The notes under the pieces were generated by a model. The model saw only the letters and a list, made by a program, of their open reading frames with translations, was not told where the DNA came from and searched no databases. Position numbers and translations under genes: made by a program. Positions 47,489 to 57,317 of a stretch of 64,000 bases of DNA are shown piece by piece (the stretch's first letter is position 1; each line of letters begins with the position of its first letter). This DNA is from Labrys okinawensis. Lineage in GTDB: Bacteria > Pseudomonadota > Alphaproteobacteria > Rhizobiales > Labraceae. The stretch covers positions 496,001 through 560,000 of the forward strand of contig NZ_PUEJ01000003.1 in assembly GCF_002982075.1 (NCBI RefSeq), read 5' to 3'.

Positions 47489-48256
47489 TCAGCGCGGTGC
47501 CATGCGCAAGGCGCCGTCGAGCCGGATGATCTCGCCGTTGAGCATGCGGTTTTCGATGATATGGCAAACCAGGGCGGCAAACTCCTCGGGATGGCCGAGG
47601 CGGGGAGGGAAGGGAACGGTCGCACCCAGCGACGTCCTGACTTCCTCCGGCATGGCCTGCATCATCGGGGTCTCGAACACGCCGGGCGCCACCGCGACGA
47701 CACGGATGCCGAAGCGGGCGAGTTCGCGCGCTGCAGGCAAAGTGAGGCTGGCGACGCCGCCCTTGGAGGCGGCATAGGCGGCCTGGCCAATCTGGCCGTC
47801 ATAGGCTGCGATCGAGGCGGTATTGACGATGACGCCACGCTCGCCGTCCTCGCCCGGCGCGTTGGCCGCGATCGCCCGGGCGGCGAGACGCGTCATGTTG
47901 AAGGTGCCGACGAGATTGATCTGGATGGTACGGGCGAAGCGCTCGAGATCATGGGGACCATCACGCCCGACGATACGTTCACTGGGGGCGACGCCGGCGC
48001 AGTTGACGAGAGCGTCGAGCCTGCCGAAGGCTTCGAGGGCGGCGCCGACAGCGGCCTGTCCATCCTCGGGGCCGGCCACGTCGGTGCGCTGGAAACGCGC
48101 AGCGCTGCCGAGTGCCGCAGCGGCTTTCTCGCCGGCTTCGGCATTGAGATCGCAGAGCAGGACCCGCCCGCCGCGGCTCACCAACTCGGCTGCCGCCGCA
48201 TGGCCGAGCCCGGACGCTCCACCAGTCACAAGGAAGACGCGATCTTGGATCTGCAC
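47489..48256 (-). CDS. Short-chain dehydrogenase, 3-hydroxy-2-methylbutyryl-CoA dehydrogenase type
   Basis: GTG 48256, with GGGGAGAG upstream, gives 255 residues beginning [18 protein letters not shown], the length and opening of HSD17B10-like enzymes. The nucleotide-binding TGGASGLG, the NCAGVAP segment, catalytic Tyr and Lys in YAASKGG and the C-terminal [17 protein letters not shown] are present. Eukaryotic relatives oxidise 3-hydroxy-2-methylbutyryl-CoA in isoleucine breakdown. It is the first gene of the leftward cluster and is divergent from the AraC-type regulator. Confidence 0.9.
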   Translation of the reverse strand: MQIQDRVFLVTGGASGLGHAAAAELVSRGGRVLLCDLNAEAGEKAAAALGSAARFQRTDVAGPEDGQAAVGAALEAFGRLDALVNCAGVAPSERIVGRDGPHDLERFARTIQINLVGTFNMTRLAARAIAANAPGEDGERGVIVNTASIAAYDGQIGQAAYAASKGGVASLTLPAARELARFGIRVVAVAPGVFETPMMQAMPEEVRTSLGATVPFPPRLGHPEEFAALVCHIIENRMLNGEIIRLDGALRMAPR

Positions 48257-48468
48257 GGCGCGGAACTCTCCCCATTCGGCACGTTGATTGCCGTTGTCGT
48301 TGGCAACGATACTACGCACGTCGGTGGTGGCTTTCGATGACCCTTCATGTTTAAAAGCGTGATCGGTTTTGCCATATCGGAGGTCATGAGCGTGGAGGAG
48401 GGATTAGCTCGCCGGCACAATTCGTGGCTCAAGGGGCCGTCATCCCCGGCCGAGCACGGCGAGGGGAG

Positions 48469-48514
48469 GGAGATGCGGGGGCCGACGAACTCGAACTGTG
48501 GCCCCTGCATCTCC
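48469..48514. repeat. Hairpin in the divergent region before the AraC gene
   Basis: GGAGATGCGGGGGCC (48469-48483) pairs with GGCCCCTGCATCTCC (48500-48514) with one mismatch and a 16-nt loop. It follows CCGTCATCCCCGGCCG, which resembles the end of the 2082 element. The 329-bp region 48257-48585 holds this hairpin, the start of the SDR gene's transcript and no other credible gene. Confidence 0.55.
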
Positions 48515-48585
48515 TTCTCGCCACCTGCGATGGCGCCGAGGATGATATTTCCCCGGCATTTTCGGCTGCGTTCGGGGCGAACTGC

Positions 48586-49575
48586 ATGATCGGTGTCGGC
48601 TTCATCCAGGATACTCTGGATCCTCTGCGGCGAGGGGGCTTCGACCTCGGCCCGGCGCTGGATGCCGGGGGCTTCAGCGAGAGCGATCTCGATCTGCCGG
48701 GGTTTCGCCTTTCAGCCGAGCAATATGGCCGCCTATGGCTGCGCATCGCCCAGATCATGAGCTGCGAATATTTCGGCTTCGGCGCCCGGCCGATGGCGCC
48801 GGGCAGTTTCGCCATGCTCTGTCATGCGGTGATCTCCAGCCAGACGCTGGAACACGCGGTCCGGCGCAGCCTGCGCTTTCTCAATCTGGTGCTGGGGGAG
48901 CCCAAGGGTGAGCTGGTGATCGAGGACACCTCGGCCAGCGTGATCCTGCGAGAGAGTTCACCGCCCCGGCCGGCCTTTGCCTACCGCACCTATTTCCTGC
49001 TGCTGCATGGTATCGTCTGCTGGCTGGTCAAACGCCGGCTCGAGATCCGCGAACTGCATTTTCGAGGCCCCCTTCCGAAAGGCCGGGAAGACCATCGCGA
49101 TTTCTTCGGCACCGCCATCCGCTTCGACCGGCCGCAGACCGTGCTGGTCTTCGACCGCGAACTGCTGTCGTTGAAGGTGCGCCAGACCGAGAAAACATTG
49201 CAGGGCTTCATCACCGGGGCGCCGGCCAACATATTGGGGCGCTATCGCTATGATCGCGGCGCCGCCGCTGCCACGCGGCGCCTGCTGCGAGAGCTCCCGC
49301 CTTCCGAGTGGCCTTCCTTTGCCGAGATGGCCGTGAAGCTGAACCTGTCCGAGCCGACATTGCGGCGTCATTTGGCCGGCGACGGCGAGAGTTTCTCCGA
49401 AATCAAGGAGGAGATCCGCCGCAAGCTGGCCCTGGACTGGCTGCTCCGGACGGACAAGCCGGTCGGTCAGGTCGCCGCCGATCTCGGCTATACCGAGCCC
49501 AGCGCCTTCCACCGCGCCTTCCACAAATGGGCCGGCATGAGCCCGGGCGCATTCCGCCGTTCTCGCGCGAAATGA
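48586..49575 (+). CDS. AraC-family regulator with arabinose-binding-type N-terminal domain (OruR-like)
   Basis: ATG 48586 gives 329 residues starting MIGVGFIQDTLDPLRRGG. The N-terminal 200 residues match the domain seen in OruR/ArgR-type regulators (PGSFAMLCHAVISSQTLEHAVRRSLRFLNLVLGEP). The C-terminal 100 hold two AraC helix-turn-helices (FAEMAVKLNLSEPTLRRHL, PVGQVAADLGYTEPSAFHRAFHKWAG). It is divergent from the branched-chain degradation cluster and is its likely activator. The effector is unknown; a pathway acyl-CoA is plausible. Confidence 0.9.
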   Translation: MIGVGFIQDTLDPLRRGGFDLGPALDAGGFSESDLDLPGFRLSAEQYGRLWLRIAQIMSCEYFGFGARPMAPGSFAMLCHAVISSQTLEHAVRRSLRFLNLVLGEPKGELVIEDTSASVILRESSPPRPAFAYRTYFLLLHGIVCWLVKRRLEIRELHFRGPLPKGREDHRDFFGTAIRFDRPQTVLVFDRELLSLKVRQTEKTLQGFITGAPANILGRYRYDRGAAAATRRLLRELPPSEWPSFAEMAVKLNLSEPTLRRHLAGDGESFSEIKEEIRRKLALDWLLRTDKPVGQVAADLGYTEPSAFHRAFHKWAGMSPGAFRRSRAK

Positions 49576-49707
49576 CCGCCGGGCCGCCGGTTCCGTCATA
49601 ACTCCTTGGGGTTATTGTTCGATCGTCAGCATCGGCACAAGCTCCCCTGTGACAAAGAGAGAACGGCCGCCGGCAGGCCGGTGGACCGTCACCAGGGGAG
49701 AGCGGCA

Positions 49708-51044
49708 ATGCAAGATGTGAAGTTGGATAGGGCCTTGGGCCTGTGGTCGGTGGTGTTATTCGGCCTGGCCTATATGACGCCGATGATCGTCTTCGGCACG
49801 TTCGGGCCGCTGGCGACGGCGAGCCAGGGCACCACGGCGATGTCCTATCTGCTGGCCTCCGGCGCCATCCTGCTCACTGCCCTCAGCTATGGCGTGATGT
49901 CTCGGGTCTATCCCGTGGCCGGCTCCGCCTACACCTATGCGCGCCGATCGTTGAGTTCCGGCGTCGGCTTCCTGGTCGGCTGGGCCGTACTGCTCGATTA
50001 TTTCTTCCTGCCCATGGTGATCTGGCTGATCGGCGCGGCCTATCTGTCCTCCGCCTTTCCCGCCGTGCCTACCTGGGTCTGGATCGTCGCCTTCATCCTC
50101 ACCACGACCGTGATCAACATCCTCGGCATCGCCTTCGCGAGCCGGGTGAATTTCGTGCTGATGCTGGTGCAGCTCGCCGTCGTCGTCGCCTTCGTGCTGC
50201 TGGCGGCCCGCTATGTCGCCGCCGCGGACGGGGCCGGCGGCCTGGCGGCAGCGGCGCCTTTCTTCCAGGCCAATGTGCCCTTTTCCGCCTCGGTCGCGGG
50301 GGCTGCCATCGCCGCCTATTCCTTCCTCGGTTTCGATGCCGTTTCCACGCTGACGGAGGAGACCAGGGAGGCCGGGCGCACGATTCCCAAGGCCATCCTG
50401 ATCGTCGCCATGGCAGGCGGCGCCATCTTCGTGGCAGCGGGCTATGTGATCCAGCTCGCCCATCCCGGCTTCGAGTTCGCCTCCGTCGATGCTGCCGGCA
50501 ATGAGATCGCCCAGAAGATCGGCGGCGATTTCTTCGTCGTGATCTTCCTCGCGACGCTGGTGCTGGCGCAATTCAGCTCGGGCCTGGCCGCGCAGGCCAG
50601 TGTCGGTCGGCTGCTCTATGCCATGGGCGCGACAACGTGCTGCCCGGCAGCCTGTTCGCCCGCCTGCATCCGAAATGGCAGACGCCGCTTGTCAACCTGC
50701 TTATCGTCGGCCTGGTTGGGCTGGCCGCCATCTGGATGGATGTCACCACCTCCACCTCCTTCATCAATTTCGGAGCCTTCCTGGCCTTCACGGCGGTCAA
50801 TCTCTCGGTGATCGCCCTCTATCTGCGCGGCCACGAAGGCGTCAGGCCGCTGGGTGCGCTGATGGGGGTGGTCCTGCCGGCCGTCGCGGCGGCCTGCGAC
50901 CTCTATCTCCTCTTCAATCTCGATGCCCACGCCAAATGGCTCGGCCTGATCTGGCTGGCGCTGGGAGCGGCCTATCTGGCTTATCTGACCCGCCTATTCA
51001 GCCAGGCGCAGCCCGAGATGGATTTCGTGGAGGAGGCGGCCTGA
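49708..51044 (+). pseudogene. APC-family amino acid permease with a one-base frameshift
   Basis: ATG 49708 (AGGGGAGAG upstream) opens a permease with the usual APC beginning LGLWSVVLFGLAYMTPMIVFGTFG and about eight TM helices to residue 306 (LLYAMG). The frame then becomes nonsense, while the continuation, DNVLPGSLFARLHPKW..., is intact in the next frame and runs to 51044 with four more TM helices. Restoring one C between 50628 and 50629 (GGC-CGC-GAC) would give a 445-residue protein. Either a real, very recent inactivation or a sequencing error. Neighbours suggest an uptake role for the adjacent amidase. Confidence 0.85.
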
Positions 51045-51055
51045 GCAGGCGCTGG

Positions 51056-51826
51056 TCAGGCTGCGGTGGATTGCCCGGCCAGGAACAGGCGGAACAGCTG
51101 CCCCTGGCTTGATATCTTCAGCTTTGCGTAGATGTGGCGGCGATGCACCTTGATCGTTTCTGGGGACAGCGAGAGCACGGCGCCGATCGAGAGGCTCGAA
51201 TGCCCCTTCAGGATCAGTGCCACGATTTCCCGCTCGCGAGGCGTCAGCAGGGGATGGGCGATGGCGGCCGATGGGAGCGCCTCGCCGGAGGGAGAGGGCG
51301 GCCGGGCCGTTCGCCAGTGCCTCTCCGCCAGCCGGCAGACGAGCTGGGCGACATCGCCGAACTGCTCGATCTGGCGGCGGCGGCATGGCGGGCTGGCGCC
51401 GAGACGGCTGATCGAGAGCACGCCGACGTGCCCGTCGCCGAGATCGAGCACGAAGCCGATCTCATCGCGGATCGTGGTCGCAGCGTAATGCACCCTGTAA
51501 TATTCGGACAGCCTGAAATGGTCGGGTGCCAAATCCTGCATGACGATCAGGGACGCGGCGCCGTTCCCCCGGACGGCATCATAGAAAGGGTCGAGCACAT
51601 AGGCGCCCGCCAGATATTGCTCGACGATGATGCCGCGATCCACGAGGTCGGACGGGTTGTGGAGATCATGCGCGCGCCCATCCGGCGTGTAGCGAAAGCC
51701 GTTCATCATCTCGAAAGGGGCGATCAGGCGCAGGACCCCCTGCAGTGCCGCGGGAAAGCCCGGCGAGCCTATGGCATCGACGGCCTGGGCGAGGAGGTGG
51801 TTCCAGCCCTGGAATGGTGGTGGCAT
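51056..51826 (-). CDS. LuxR-family transcriptional regulator
   Basis: ATG 51826 gives 256 residues. The first 170 form an uncharacterised sensor region (MPPPFQGWNHLLAQAVDAIGSPGFPAALQGVL); residues 190-250 are the LuxR helix-turn-helix (LLTPREREIVALILKGHSSLSIGAVLSLSPETIKVHRRHIYAKLKI). It lacks the acyl-homoserine-lactone residues of true LuxR and the receiver of NarL-type regulators. It converges on the broken permease and is divergent from the amidase gene by 95 bp, so it probably controls the amidase. Confidence 0.88.
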   Translation of the reverse strand: MPPPFQGWNHLLAQAVDAIGSPGFPAALQGVLRLIAPFEMMNGFRYTPDGRAHDLHNPSDLVDRGIIVEQYLAGAYVLDPFYDAVRGNGAASLIVMQDLAPDHFRLSEYYRVHYAATTIRDEIGFVLDLGDGHVGVLSISRLGASPPCRRRQIEQFGDVAQLVCRLAERHWRTARPPSPSGEALPSAAIAHPLLTPREREIVALILKGHSSLSIGAVLSLSPETIKVHRRHIYAKLKISSQGQLFRLFLAGQSTAA

Positions 51827-51921
51827 GGCGCTCGCTCCGACCTTCTCGGACAGGCAGATGGTTCGGTTGCCAACCCTATGCGCCCGCACCGGGCCGGCAA
51901 CAAGCCGGAATGGAGACGACG

Positions 51922-53337
51922 ATGAATATAGCCGGCATGCGATCATCCCCAACGCATCCGCTCGACCTGCCCGCCTGCGCGATTGCCGACGGCATTCTCC
52001 GCCAGCGGTTCCGGGCCGTAGACGTGGTGGCGGAAGCCCTGCGCCGGGCCGAGGCATGCCAGCCCGAATTGAATGCCTTCACAGTGCTGCGGCGCGATCG
52101 CGCGCTGGCCGCGGCCAAGCGGGCGGATGAAGCCGCCAGGGCCGGACAATGTCTGGGAGCCCTGCACGGCGTGCCTTTCGCCGCCAAGGACATGACGCCG
52201 ACAGCCGGCGACCTCACCACATTGGATTCCTGGACGAGCGGAGATCCGGTTCCCGCCGAAAGCGCTCTGTGCATCCGGCGGCTGGAGGGGGCCGGAGGCA
52301 TTTTGATCGGCAAGACCACCACGCCGGAATTCGCATTTTCCAGCTTCACGCAGAGCCCGCGCTGGGGGGTGACACGCAACCCCTGGGACCCCGAACGTAC
52401 GAGCGGCGGGTCCTCCGGCGGATCGGCCGTGGCCGTGGCCATGGGCGTGGTACCCATGGCGGAGGGCACCGATATGGGAGGCTCCGTGCGTATCCCCGCC
52501 GCCTTCTGCGGCGTGGTGGGCTTCAAGCCGAGCCTTGGGCGCATCCCGATGACGATTCTGCCCAGTGTTTTCGACAATATCTCCCATTTCGGGCCGCTCG
52601 CCCGCAGCGTCGAAGACGCCATTGCCTTCATGGCGGCGACGGTCGGGTCGAGCGACGAGGATATCCTGTCCCTGCCGCTCCCCTTCGACTTCATGAGGGC
52701 GCGCAAGGCGGGCCTCATCGGCCGGCGTTTCGCTTTCTCGCTCGACCTCGGCTTCTATGCCGTCGAACCGGCGGTGGAGAGAGCCATTCGCGGCGCGGTG
52801 GAAGATCTTCGCGGGGCGGGCGCCGTGGTCGACGAGATCCCGATCGGCTGGAGCCGGGCTGTCGTCGATCAATGGTTCGACATCTGGTGCGTGTTCATGT
52901 CGGCCTATTTCGGAGACCGGCTCGCCGCAGGGCGTGAGCGCATGGACCCATCGGTGGTGGCGATGATGGAAAAGGGCCTCATCATGGATGCCACCTATTA
53001 CAAGCGCATCGAATTGCTGCGCACCCGGATGTGGCGCGACATGGCCAAGCTGTTCGAGAGCTATGACGCCCTGCTGTGCCCGACTTGCGCCATCACGGCG
53101 CCCCCGGCAGGGCTGACCGACGACGACTTTGCCGAGAGCCTGCCGGACGGTCGCCTGAAGGGACTGGACATGACATGCCCCTTCAACCTCCTGCCGCAAT
53201 GCCCGGCTCTCTCTCTCCCGATCCATCCGGCCGGGGCTCTGCCGGTCGGGCTGCAGATCGTCGGGCGGCGCTATGCGGACGAGGATGTTCTCGCCATCGC
53301 ACTGGGCGCGGAAAAGATCGTGGCGAGGCCGCGCTAG
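51922..53337 (+). CDS. Amidase-signature family hydrolase
   Basis: The ATG at 51922 is preferred to one four codons earlier because GGAGAC sits in between. The 471 residues carry the Ser-cisSer-Lys triad: Lys in GVPFAAKDMT, cis-Ser in GGSSGGSAVAVA and the nucleophile in EGTDMGGSVRIPAAFCG. Members hydrolyse amides ranging from acetamide to indoleacetamide and aryl amides, and the substrate cannot be told from sequence. A LuxR-type regulator is divergent, and the broken permease lies just beyond it, suggesting a small amide-use locus. Confidence 0.9.
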   Translation: MNIAGMRSSPTHPLDLPACAIADGILRQRFRAVDVVAEALRRAEACQPELNAFTVLRRDRALAAAKRADEAARAGQCLGALHGVPFAAKDMTPTAGDLTTLDSWTSGDPVPAESALCIRRLEGAGGILIGKTTTPEFAFSSFTQSPRWGVTRNPWDPERTSGGSSGGSAVAVAMGVVPMAEGTDMGGSVRIPAAFCGVVGFKPSLGRIPMTILPSVFDNISHFGPLARSVEDAIAFMAATVGSSDEDILSLPLPFDFMRARKAGLIGRRFAFSLDLGFYAVEPAVERAIRGAVEDLRGAGAVVDEIPIGWSRAVVDQWFDIWCVFMSAYFGDRLAAGRERMDPSVVAMMEKGLIMDATYYKRIELLRTRMWRDMAKLFESYDALLCPTCAITAPPAGLTDDDFAESLPDGRLKGLDMTCPFNLLPQCPALSLPIHPAGALPVGLQIVGRRYADEDVLAIALGAEKIVARPR

Positions 53338-53432
53338 AGCAAAGTGCGATTTCTCCCTTTGCTCTCTAATTCCTTGTTTTGACGCGTTTTCTTAATCGAA
53401 AAGTCTATCAACTTTTCTGGAAAACGCTCTAG
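53336..53432. repeat. Dispersed repeat D2
   Basis: Starting inside the amidase stop codon, AGAGCAAA (53336-53343) pairs with TTTGCTCT (53358-53365), and GAAAAGT (53398-53404) pairs with ACTTTTC (53411-53417), followed by TGGAAAACGCTCTAGA. The second half aligns with D1 at 33903-33970 with a different but still complementary stem. Confidence 0.55.
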
Positions 53433-53439
53433 ACCGTGA

Positions 53440-53467
53440 AAGCGGCGGCTCGGTGGAGCCGCCGCTT
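53440..53467. terminator. Strong hairpin between convergent amidase and pckA
   Basis: AAGCGGCGGCTC and GAGCCGCCGCTT are perfect 12-bp arms around GGTG. It lies 58 bp after the pckA stop and 103 bp after the amidase stop. No T-run follows on either strand, so termination strength is uncertain. Confidence 0.6.
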
Positions 53468-53524
53468 GGTAGGTCATAGCCGCATTGTTTTCCGCCGATA
53501 ATCGGGTCTTTTCGGCGCGACGGT

Positions 53525-55126
53525 TTAGCTGCCGAGCGCGGCGCTCATGGTCGTTTCGTCGGCCGCCACCTCGAACTGTTTGAAGTTCTCGGTGAACATG
53601 CCCACCAGCCTGCGGGCCTGGTTCTCATAGGCGGCCTTGTCGGCCCAGGATTTGAAGGGATCGAGCACATGGCTCGGCACGCCTTCCACGGACGTCGGCA
53701 CCTGGAAGCCGAAATGCCGGTCGGTGCGGAACTTGGCCCTGTCGAGGCTGCCGTCGAGGGCGGCATTGAGGAGGGTGCGGGTCCATTTGATCGGCATGCG
53801 GCGCCCGGTGCCGTAGGCACCGCCCGTCCAGCCGGTGTTGACGAGCCAGCAGGAGACCTGGTGCTTGTCGATCAATTCCTTCAGGAGCCGGGCATATTCG
53901 ACCGGATGGCGCGGCATGAAGGGGGCGCCGAAGCAGGTCGAAAAGGTCGGCTGCGGCTCGGTCACGCCGCGTTCCGTGCCGGCGAGTTTGGCCGTGAAGC
54001 CCGAGAGGAAGTGGTAGATGGCCTGCTCAGGCGTGAGACGGGCGATGGGCGGCATCACGCCGAAGGCGTCCGCCGTCAGCATCACCACCGTTCCGGGATG
54101 GCCTGCCGCGCTGGTCGGCGAGGCATTCTCGATGAAATGCAGCGGATAGGCGGCGCGGGTGTTCTCGGTCTTGCGGCCGTCGGTGAAATCGAGCTTGCGC
54201 GTGATCGGATTGATCGAGACATTTTCGAGGACCGCCCCGAAGCGCTGGGAGGCGGCAAAGATCTGCGGCTCGGCCTGCTTGTCGAGATTGATGGTCTTGG
54301 CGTAGCAGCCGCCCTCGAAATTGAAGATGCCGTTCGGGCCCCAGCCATGCTCGTCGTCACCGATGAGCGAACGGTCGGGCGAGGCCGAAAGCGTGGTCTT
54401 GCCGGTGCCCGAGAGCCCGAAGAACAGGGCCGAAACGCTGCTGGGGCCGACATTGGCCGAGCAATGCATCGGCATCACGCCGCGTGCGGGCAGGATGTAG
54501 TTGAGATAGGAAAACACCGACTTCTTCATTTCGCCGGCATAGGACGTGCCGCCGATCAGGACGACGCCGCGGGTGAAATCACAGGCGATCACCGTCTCCG
54601 AGCGCAGGCCGTATTTGGCCGGGTCGGCCTTGAAGCTGGGCATGTCGATGATGGTGAGGTCGGGATAGAAGCCGGCCAGTTCATCGGCGGAGGGACGGAT
54701 CAGGAGGTTGCGGATGAACAGGCTGTGCCAGGCGAGCTCGGTATAGACCTTGACCTTGATGCCGTTATCCTCGTCGGCGCCGGCATGCAGGTCCTGCACG
54801 AAGAGCTGCTTTTCCGTCGCGTGCCAGAGCATGTCGGCCAGCAGGGTATCGAAGGCGCCGCGTGAGATCGCGTTGTTGTTGGCCCACCAGATGCTGTCCT
54901 CGGTCTCGCGCTCGCGGACGATGTACTTGTCCTTCGGGGAACGGCCGGTGTGGCTGCCGGTGTCGACGACCAGGGCGCCGCCGGGGCTGAGCAGGCCTTC
55001 GCCGCGGCGAATCGCGACCTCGATCAGAGAGGGTTCATCGAGATTGGCGTGGAGCGCGCCGAGATTGTTGAACTGGATCGGCTCGATCTCGTCCTTGGCT
55101 CCGCCTTCCACAACATGAAGTTTCAT
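53525..55126 (-). CDS. pckA: ATP-dependent phosphoenolpyruvate carboxykinase
   Basis: PckA makes PEP from oxaloacetate and ATP, the entry to gluconeogenesis. ATG 55126 is favoured over one five codons earlier because GAGGAGG sits at ideal spacing; it gives 533 residues, the usual length. The kinase P-loop is [13 protein letters not shown], the metal site region is [11 protein letters not shown], and [16 protein letters not shown] is present. Acetyl-CoA and propionyl-CoA produced by the catabolic clusters in this window would require this enzyme for growth on those carbon sources. Confidence 0.97.
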   Translation of the reverse strand: MKLHVVEGGAKDEIEPIQFNNLGALHANLDEPSLIEVAIRRGEGLLSPGGALVVDTGSHTGRSPKDKYIVRERETEDSIWWANNNAISRGAFDTLLADMLWHATEKQLFVQDLHAGADEDNGIKVKVYTELAWHSLFIRNLLIRPSADELAGFYPDLTIIDMPSFKADPAKYGLRSETVIACDFTRGVVLIGGTSYAGEMKKSVFSYLNYILPARGVMPMHCSANVGPSSVSALFFGLSGTGKTTLSASPDRSLIGDDEHGWGPNGIFNFEGGCYAKTINLDKQAEPQIFAASQRFGAVLENVSINPITRKLDFTDGRKTENTRAAYPLHFIENASPTSAAGHPGTVVMLTADAFGVMPPIARLTPEQAIYHFLSGFTAKLAGTERGVTEPQPTFSTCFGAPFMPRHPVEYARLLKELIDKHQVSCWLVNTGWTGGAYGTGRRMPIKWTRTLLNAALDGSLDRAKFRTDRHFGFQVPTSVEGVPSHVLDPFKSWADKAAYENQARRLVGMFTENFKQFEVAADETTMSAALGS

Positions 55127-55459
55127 ATCACGCCTCCTCATATTTGCCGGTCTCTGGGCTCATGGCCCGGCCCTGTTCTCGCGGGCAGCACCGCAACAAT
55201 CGTTCATCGCCGCGTCGACAGGCGGCGGGGGCGGCTGCTTCCCATCCAAATGCGACCTTAGCACGGCAAACCCGTGGACGGTCATGCGAATGTTGCGGCG
55301 AAATGCATCGGCGACAAAATCATGGCCGGCATCGGTATTGTTATGACAAATGACGGCAGAACGGCGCTCGCGGAAAGTTCCACGAACGCCTCCAATCTGC
55401 CTAATACTTTGAAAGATCGTTGTGATTTCCAGCTGCACCCGCCCGGGTAGCCGAAACAC
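55127..55459. other. 333-bp intergenic region upstream of pckA
   Basis: This stretch should carry the leftward pckA promoter. It contains no convincing gene; the weak open frames in it lack ribosome-binding sites and normal codon use. I saw no clear operator or repeat in it. Confidence 0.5.
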
Positions 55460-56119
55460 CTAGCCTTCGCGCTTCATGCGCTCGCGACGTTTGAGTTCCG
55501 CCGGGCTCGGCTCGGCCAGCTCGAAGGTGCCGATCGGCACCGGGCCGGCCGGCTCATAGGTGGCAATCACCACCCCGGTGCTCGAAACGTCGTGGCTGGT
55601 CAGTTTCAGCGCACCGGAAGGGGTGCCGCTGCCGAACAGGCGCTTGCCCTTGCCGAGCACGACCGGGAATGTCATCACGAAAAGCCGGTCGATCAGGCCG
55701 GCGGCCAGCAACTGCGGGTAGAGCGTCGTGCTGCCCTGGATCAGGATGTCGGGCCCGTCGCCTTGCTTCACTGTTTTGACGGCGTCGATACTGCCGAGGC
55801 GATGGCTATTGTGCCATTCGAAAGGCTCGCTGCCATGCGTGACCACATATTTGTTGGCGTTGGTGAAGGCCGGTCCGATCGGGTCTTCCGGCCCGACGAA
55901 AGGCCAGTGGGCCGCGAAGATCTCATAGGTCTTGCGCCCGAGCAGCAGGTCGAAGGGACCGCCGAACAAGCCACCCATCGCGGCGCCCATCTTGTCGTCC
56001 CAGAAGGTGACCGTCCAGCCGCCGAACTCGAAGCCGCCCGTCGGGTCTTCCGGTGGGCCGCCAGGGGCCTGCATCACCCCATCGAGAGATTGGAATACAC
56101 CGCCGATGATCTTGCGCAT
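55460..56119 (-). CDS. RibD C-terminal/dihydrofolate-reductase-like protein
   Basis: ATG 56119, with CAGGAGGAGAC at good spacing, gives 219 residues. The fold is that of the RibD_C family: MRKIIGGVFQSLDGVMQAPGG at the start, LLLGRKTYEIFAAHWP, DILIQGSTTLYPQLLAAGLIDRLFVMTFPVVLGKGKRLF. Members reduce pterin- or flavin-precursor-like substrates with NADPH, but most, like this one, are uncharacterised and not true DHFR. The C-terminal 20 residues are basic. MarR lies 150 bp upstream on the same strand and may regulate it. Confidence 0.85.
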   Translation of the reverse strand: MRKIIGGVFQSLDGVMQAPGGPPEDPTGGFEFGGWTVTFWDDKMGAAMGGLFGGPFDLLLGRKTYEIFAAHWPFVGPEDPIGPAFTNANKYVVTHGSEPFEWHNSHRLGSIDAVKTVKQGDGPDILIQGSTTLYPQLLAAGLIDRLFVMTFPVVLGKGKRLFGSGTPSGALKLTSHDVSSTGVVIATYEPAGPVPIGTFELAEPSPAELKRRERMKREG

Positions 56120-56269
56120 GATCGTCTCCTCCTGCTGATCTGCATTGGAATGCGGCCCCCGCTCGTCGCCGCATCGTTCGCTTGTCCAAGGACGGCGGGC
56201 CATGCCTGGTGCCGACATTGCGAGCGATATTTCGTCCTGCCGGCGGGACCGGCTGTCCCGGCGGCCTGG

Positions 56270-56803
56270 TCAGGAGCGGTCGCTGCCCCGGCCCGTATGG
56301 CGTTTCGGCGGTGATGGGGCGTCGAGCAGGGATCGGCGGTATTCGACGGCCAGTTCGGTGCTGCGCTTCAGAAAATCGGCAATGATCTCGAGCTCGCGCG
56401 CCTCGAAAGTCGACCAAAGCCCGAACATCCTCTCCTGCAGGCCGAGATAGGCCGCTTTGATCGGTTCGATCGCATCTTGCCGGGCACGGACCAGGACGCG
56501 TCTGCGGTCCTTGGGATCGTCGAAGCGCTCGACATAGCCGGCGGCGGTCAGACGATCGATCAGGGCGGTGACGGAGCCAGAGGTAAGCCCCGTCGCCTTG
56601 GCGAGCTCTCCGGCGGAAGCGGTCTCGCGCATGACGATCAGATCGAGGACTTCGAGGTCGGTCTGGTTGAGACCGAAACGGTCGGCGACGGTCTTGCTGG
56701 TGATCACGCTCTGGGCGCCCATGGTGCGCGTCGCCCTGCCGACCTCCTCGACCAGAGCCCGATGCGAAGGCTGAGCGTTCCGGTCGTCCTGCCTCGTAGC
56801 CAT
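56270..56803 (-). CDS. MarR-family transcriptional regulator
   Basis: ATG 56803, with GAGGAGGCAGGAC upstream, gives 177 residues. The winged helix-turn-helix lies at about 55-115 (TASAGELAKATGLTSGSVTALIDRLTAAGYVERFDDPKDRRRVLV), with dimerisation helices either side. The long tail ends RHTGRGSDRS. It is the second gene after the small membrane protein, 50 bp downstream of its stop. Paired TTGACAGTCAA and TTGATTGTCAA half-sites in the palindrome at 57318-57386 are candidate MarR operators. Confidence 0.9.
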   Translation of the reverse strand: MATRQDDRNAQPSHRALVEEVGRATRTMGAQSVITSKTVADRFGLNQTDLEVLDLIVMRETASAGELAKATGLTSGSVTALIDRLTAAGYVERFDDPKDRRRVLVRARQDAIEPIKAAYLGLQERMFGLWSTFEARELEIIADFLKRSTELAVEYRRSLLDAPSPPKRHTGRGSDRS

Positions 56804-56853
56804 TGTCCTGCCTCCTCTGCTGCCTATCGCGGACTCATAGGGAAGCGGCCGCT

Positions 56854-57309
56854 TCAAGCATGGGCACAAGCCAGGCCGAAGGCGGCCATGGCGGCTCCGC
56901 AGGTGACGAGGTCGAGCGGCAGGCGCCAGAAGCTGCGATGCGTCCAGCGCGTCGCCTGTTCCACGGTGATCGCAGTCGTTTCGCTTTTTTCGAAGACGAG
57001 CGCTTTGGGAATGAAGTCGAAAGCCGACCACAGGCGCATGGCGCCATGGCTGACGACGGCGATGATCAGAGCCGTCCGCACATCGGCGACGGACCAGCTC
57101 GCGACGAGTGCCGCGAGCAGCATGAGCTCGAAGGTGACATGGGCAGGGATCCAGAAGCGCCGGCGCGAAATTCCGCCGGCGCGAGGCTGAATGATGTCCG
57201 GCCGCTTGGGCCAAGCCGGATCGACGACACTGATTTCGTACCAGCCACCGCCGAAGCTCGCAAATGCCAGGCCGCAAACCAGGCCGGTGGTGACTTCGAC
57301 CGCGCTCAT
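56854..57309 (-). CDS. Small polytopic membrane protein, function unknown
   Basis: The 151-residue protein has four predicted TM helices: about 4-22 (VTTGLVCGLAFASFGGGWY), 55-72, 78-95 and 127-146. It has no charged catalytic motif and no family name I can give with confidence. GAGGGAGAGATGGCGG precedes the start. The start and ribosome-binding site lie against the long palindrome at 57318-57386, and MarR follows, so a MarR-controlled transporter-like or membrane-stress role is possible. Confidence 0.75.
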   Translation of the reverse strand: MSAVEVTTGLVCGLAFASFGGGWYEISVVDPAWPKRPDIIQPRAGGISRRRFWIPAHVTFELMLLAALVASWSVADVRTALIIAVVSHGAMRLWSAFDFIPKALVFEKSETTAITVEQATRWTHRSFWRLPLDLVTCGAAMAAFGLACAHA

Positions 57310-57317
57310 CCGCCATC

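Noticed and set aside
48385..48590. Earlier start and alternative frame for the AraC-type regulator
   Set aside because: The sequence before 48586 is repeat-like and unlike the family's N-terminus, while 48586 begins exactly where family similarity begins.
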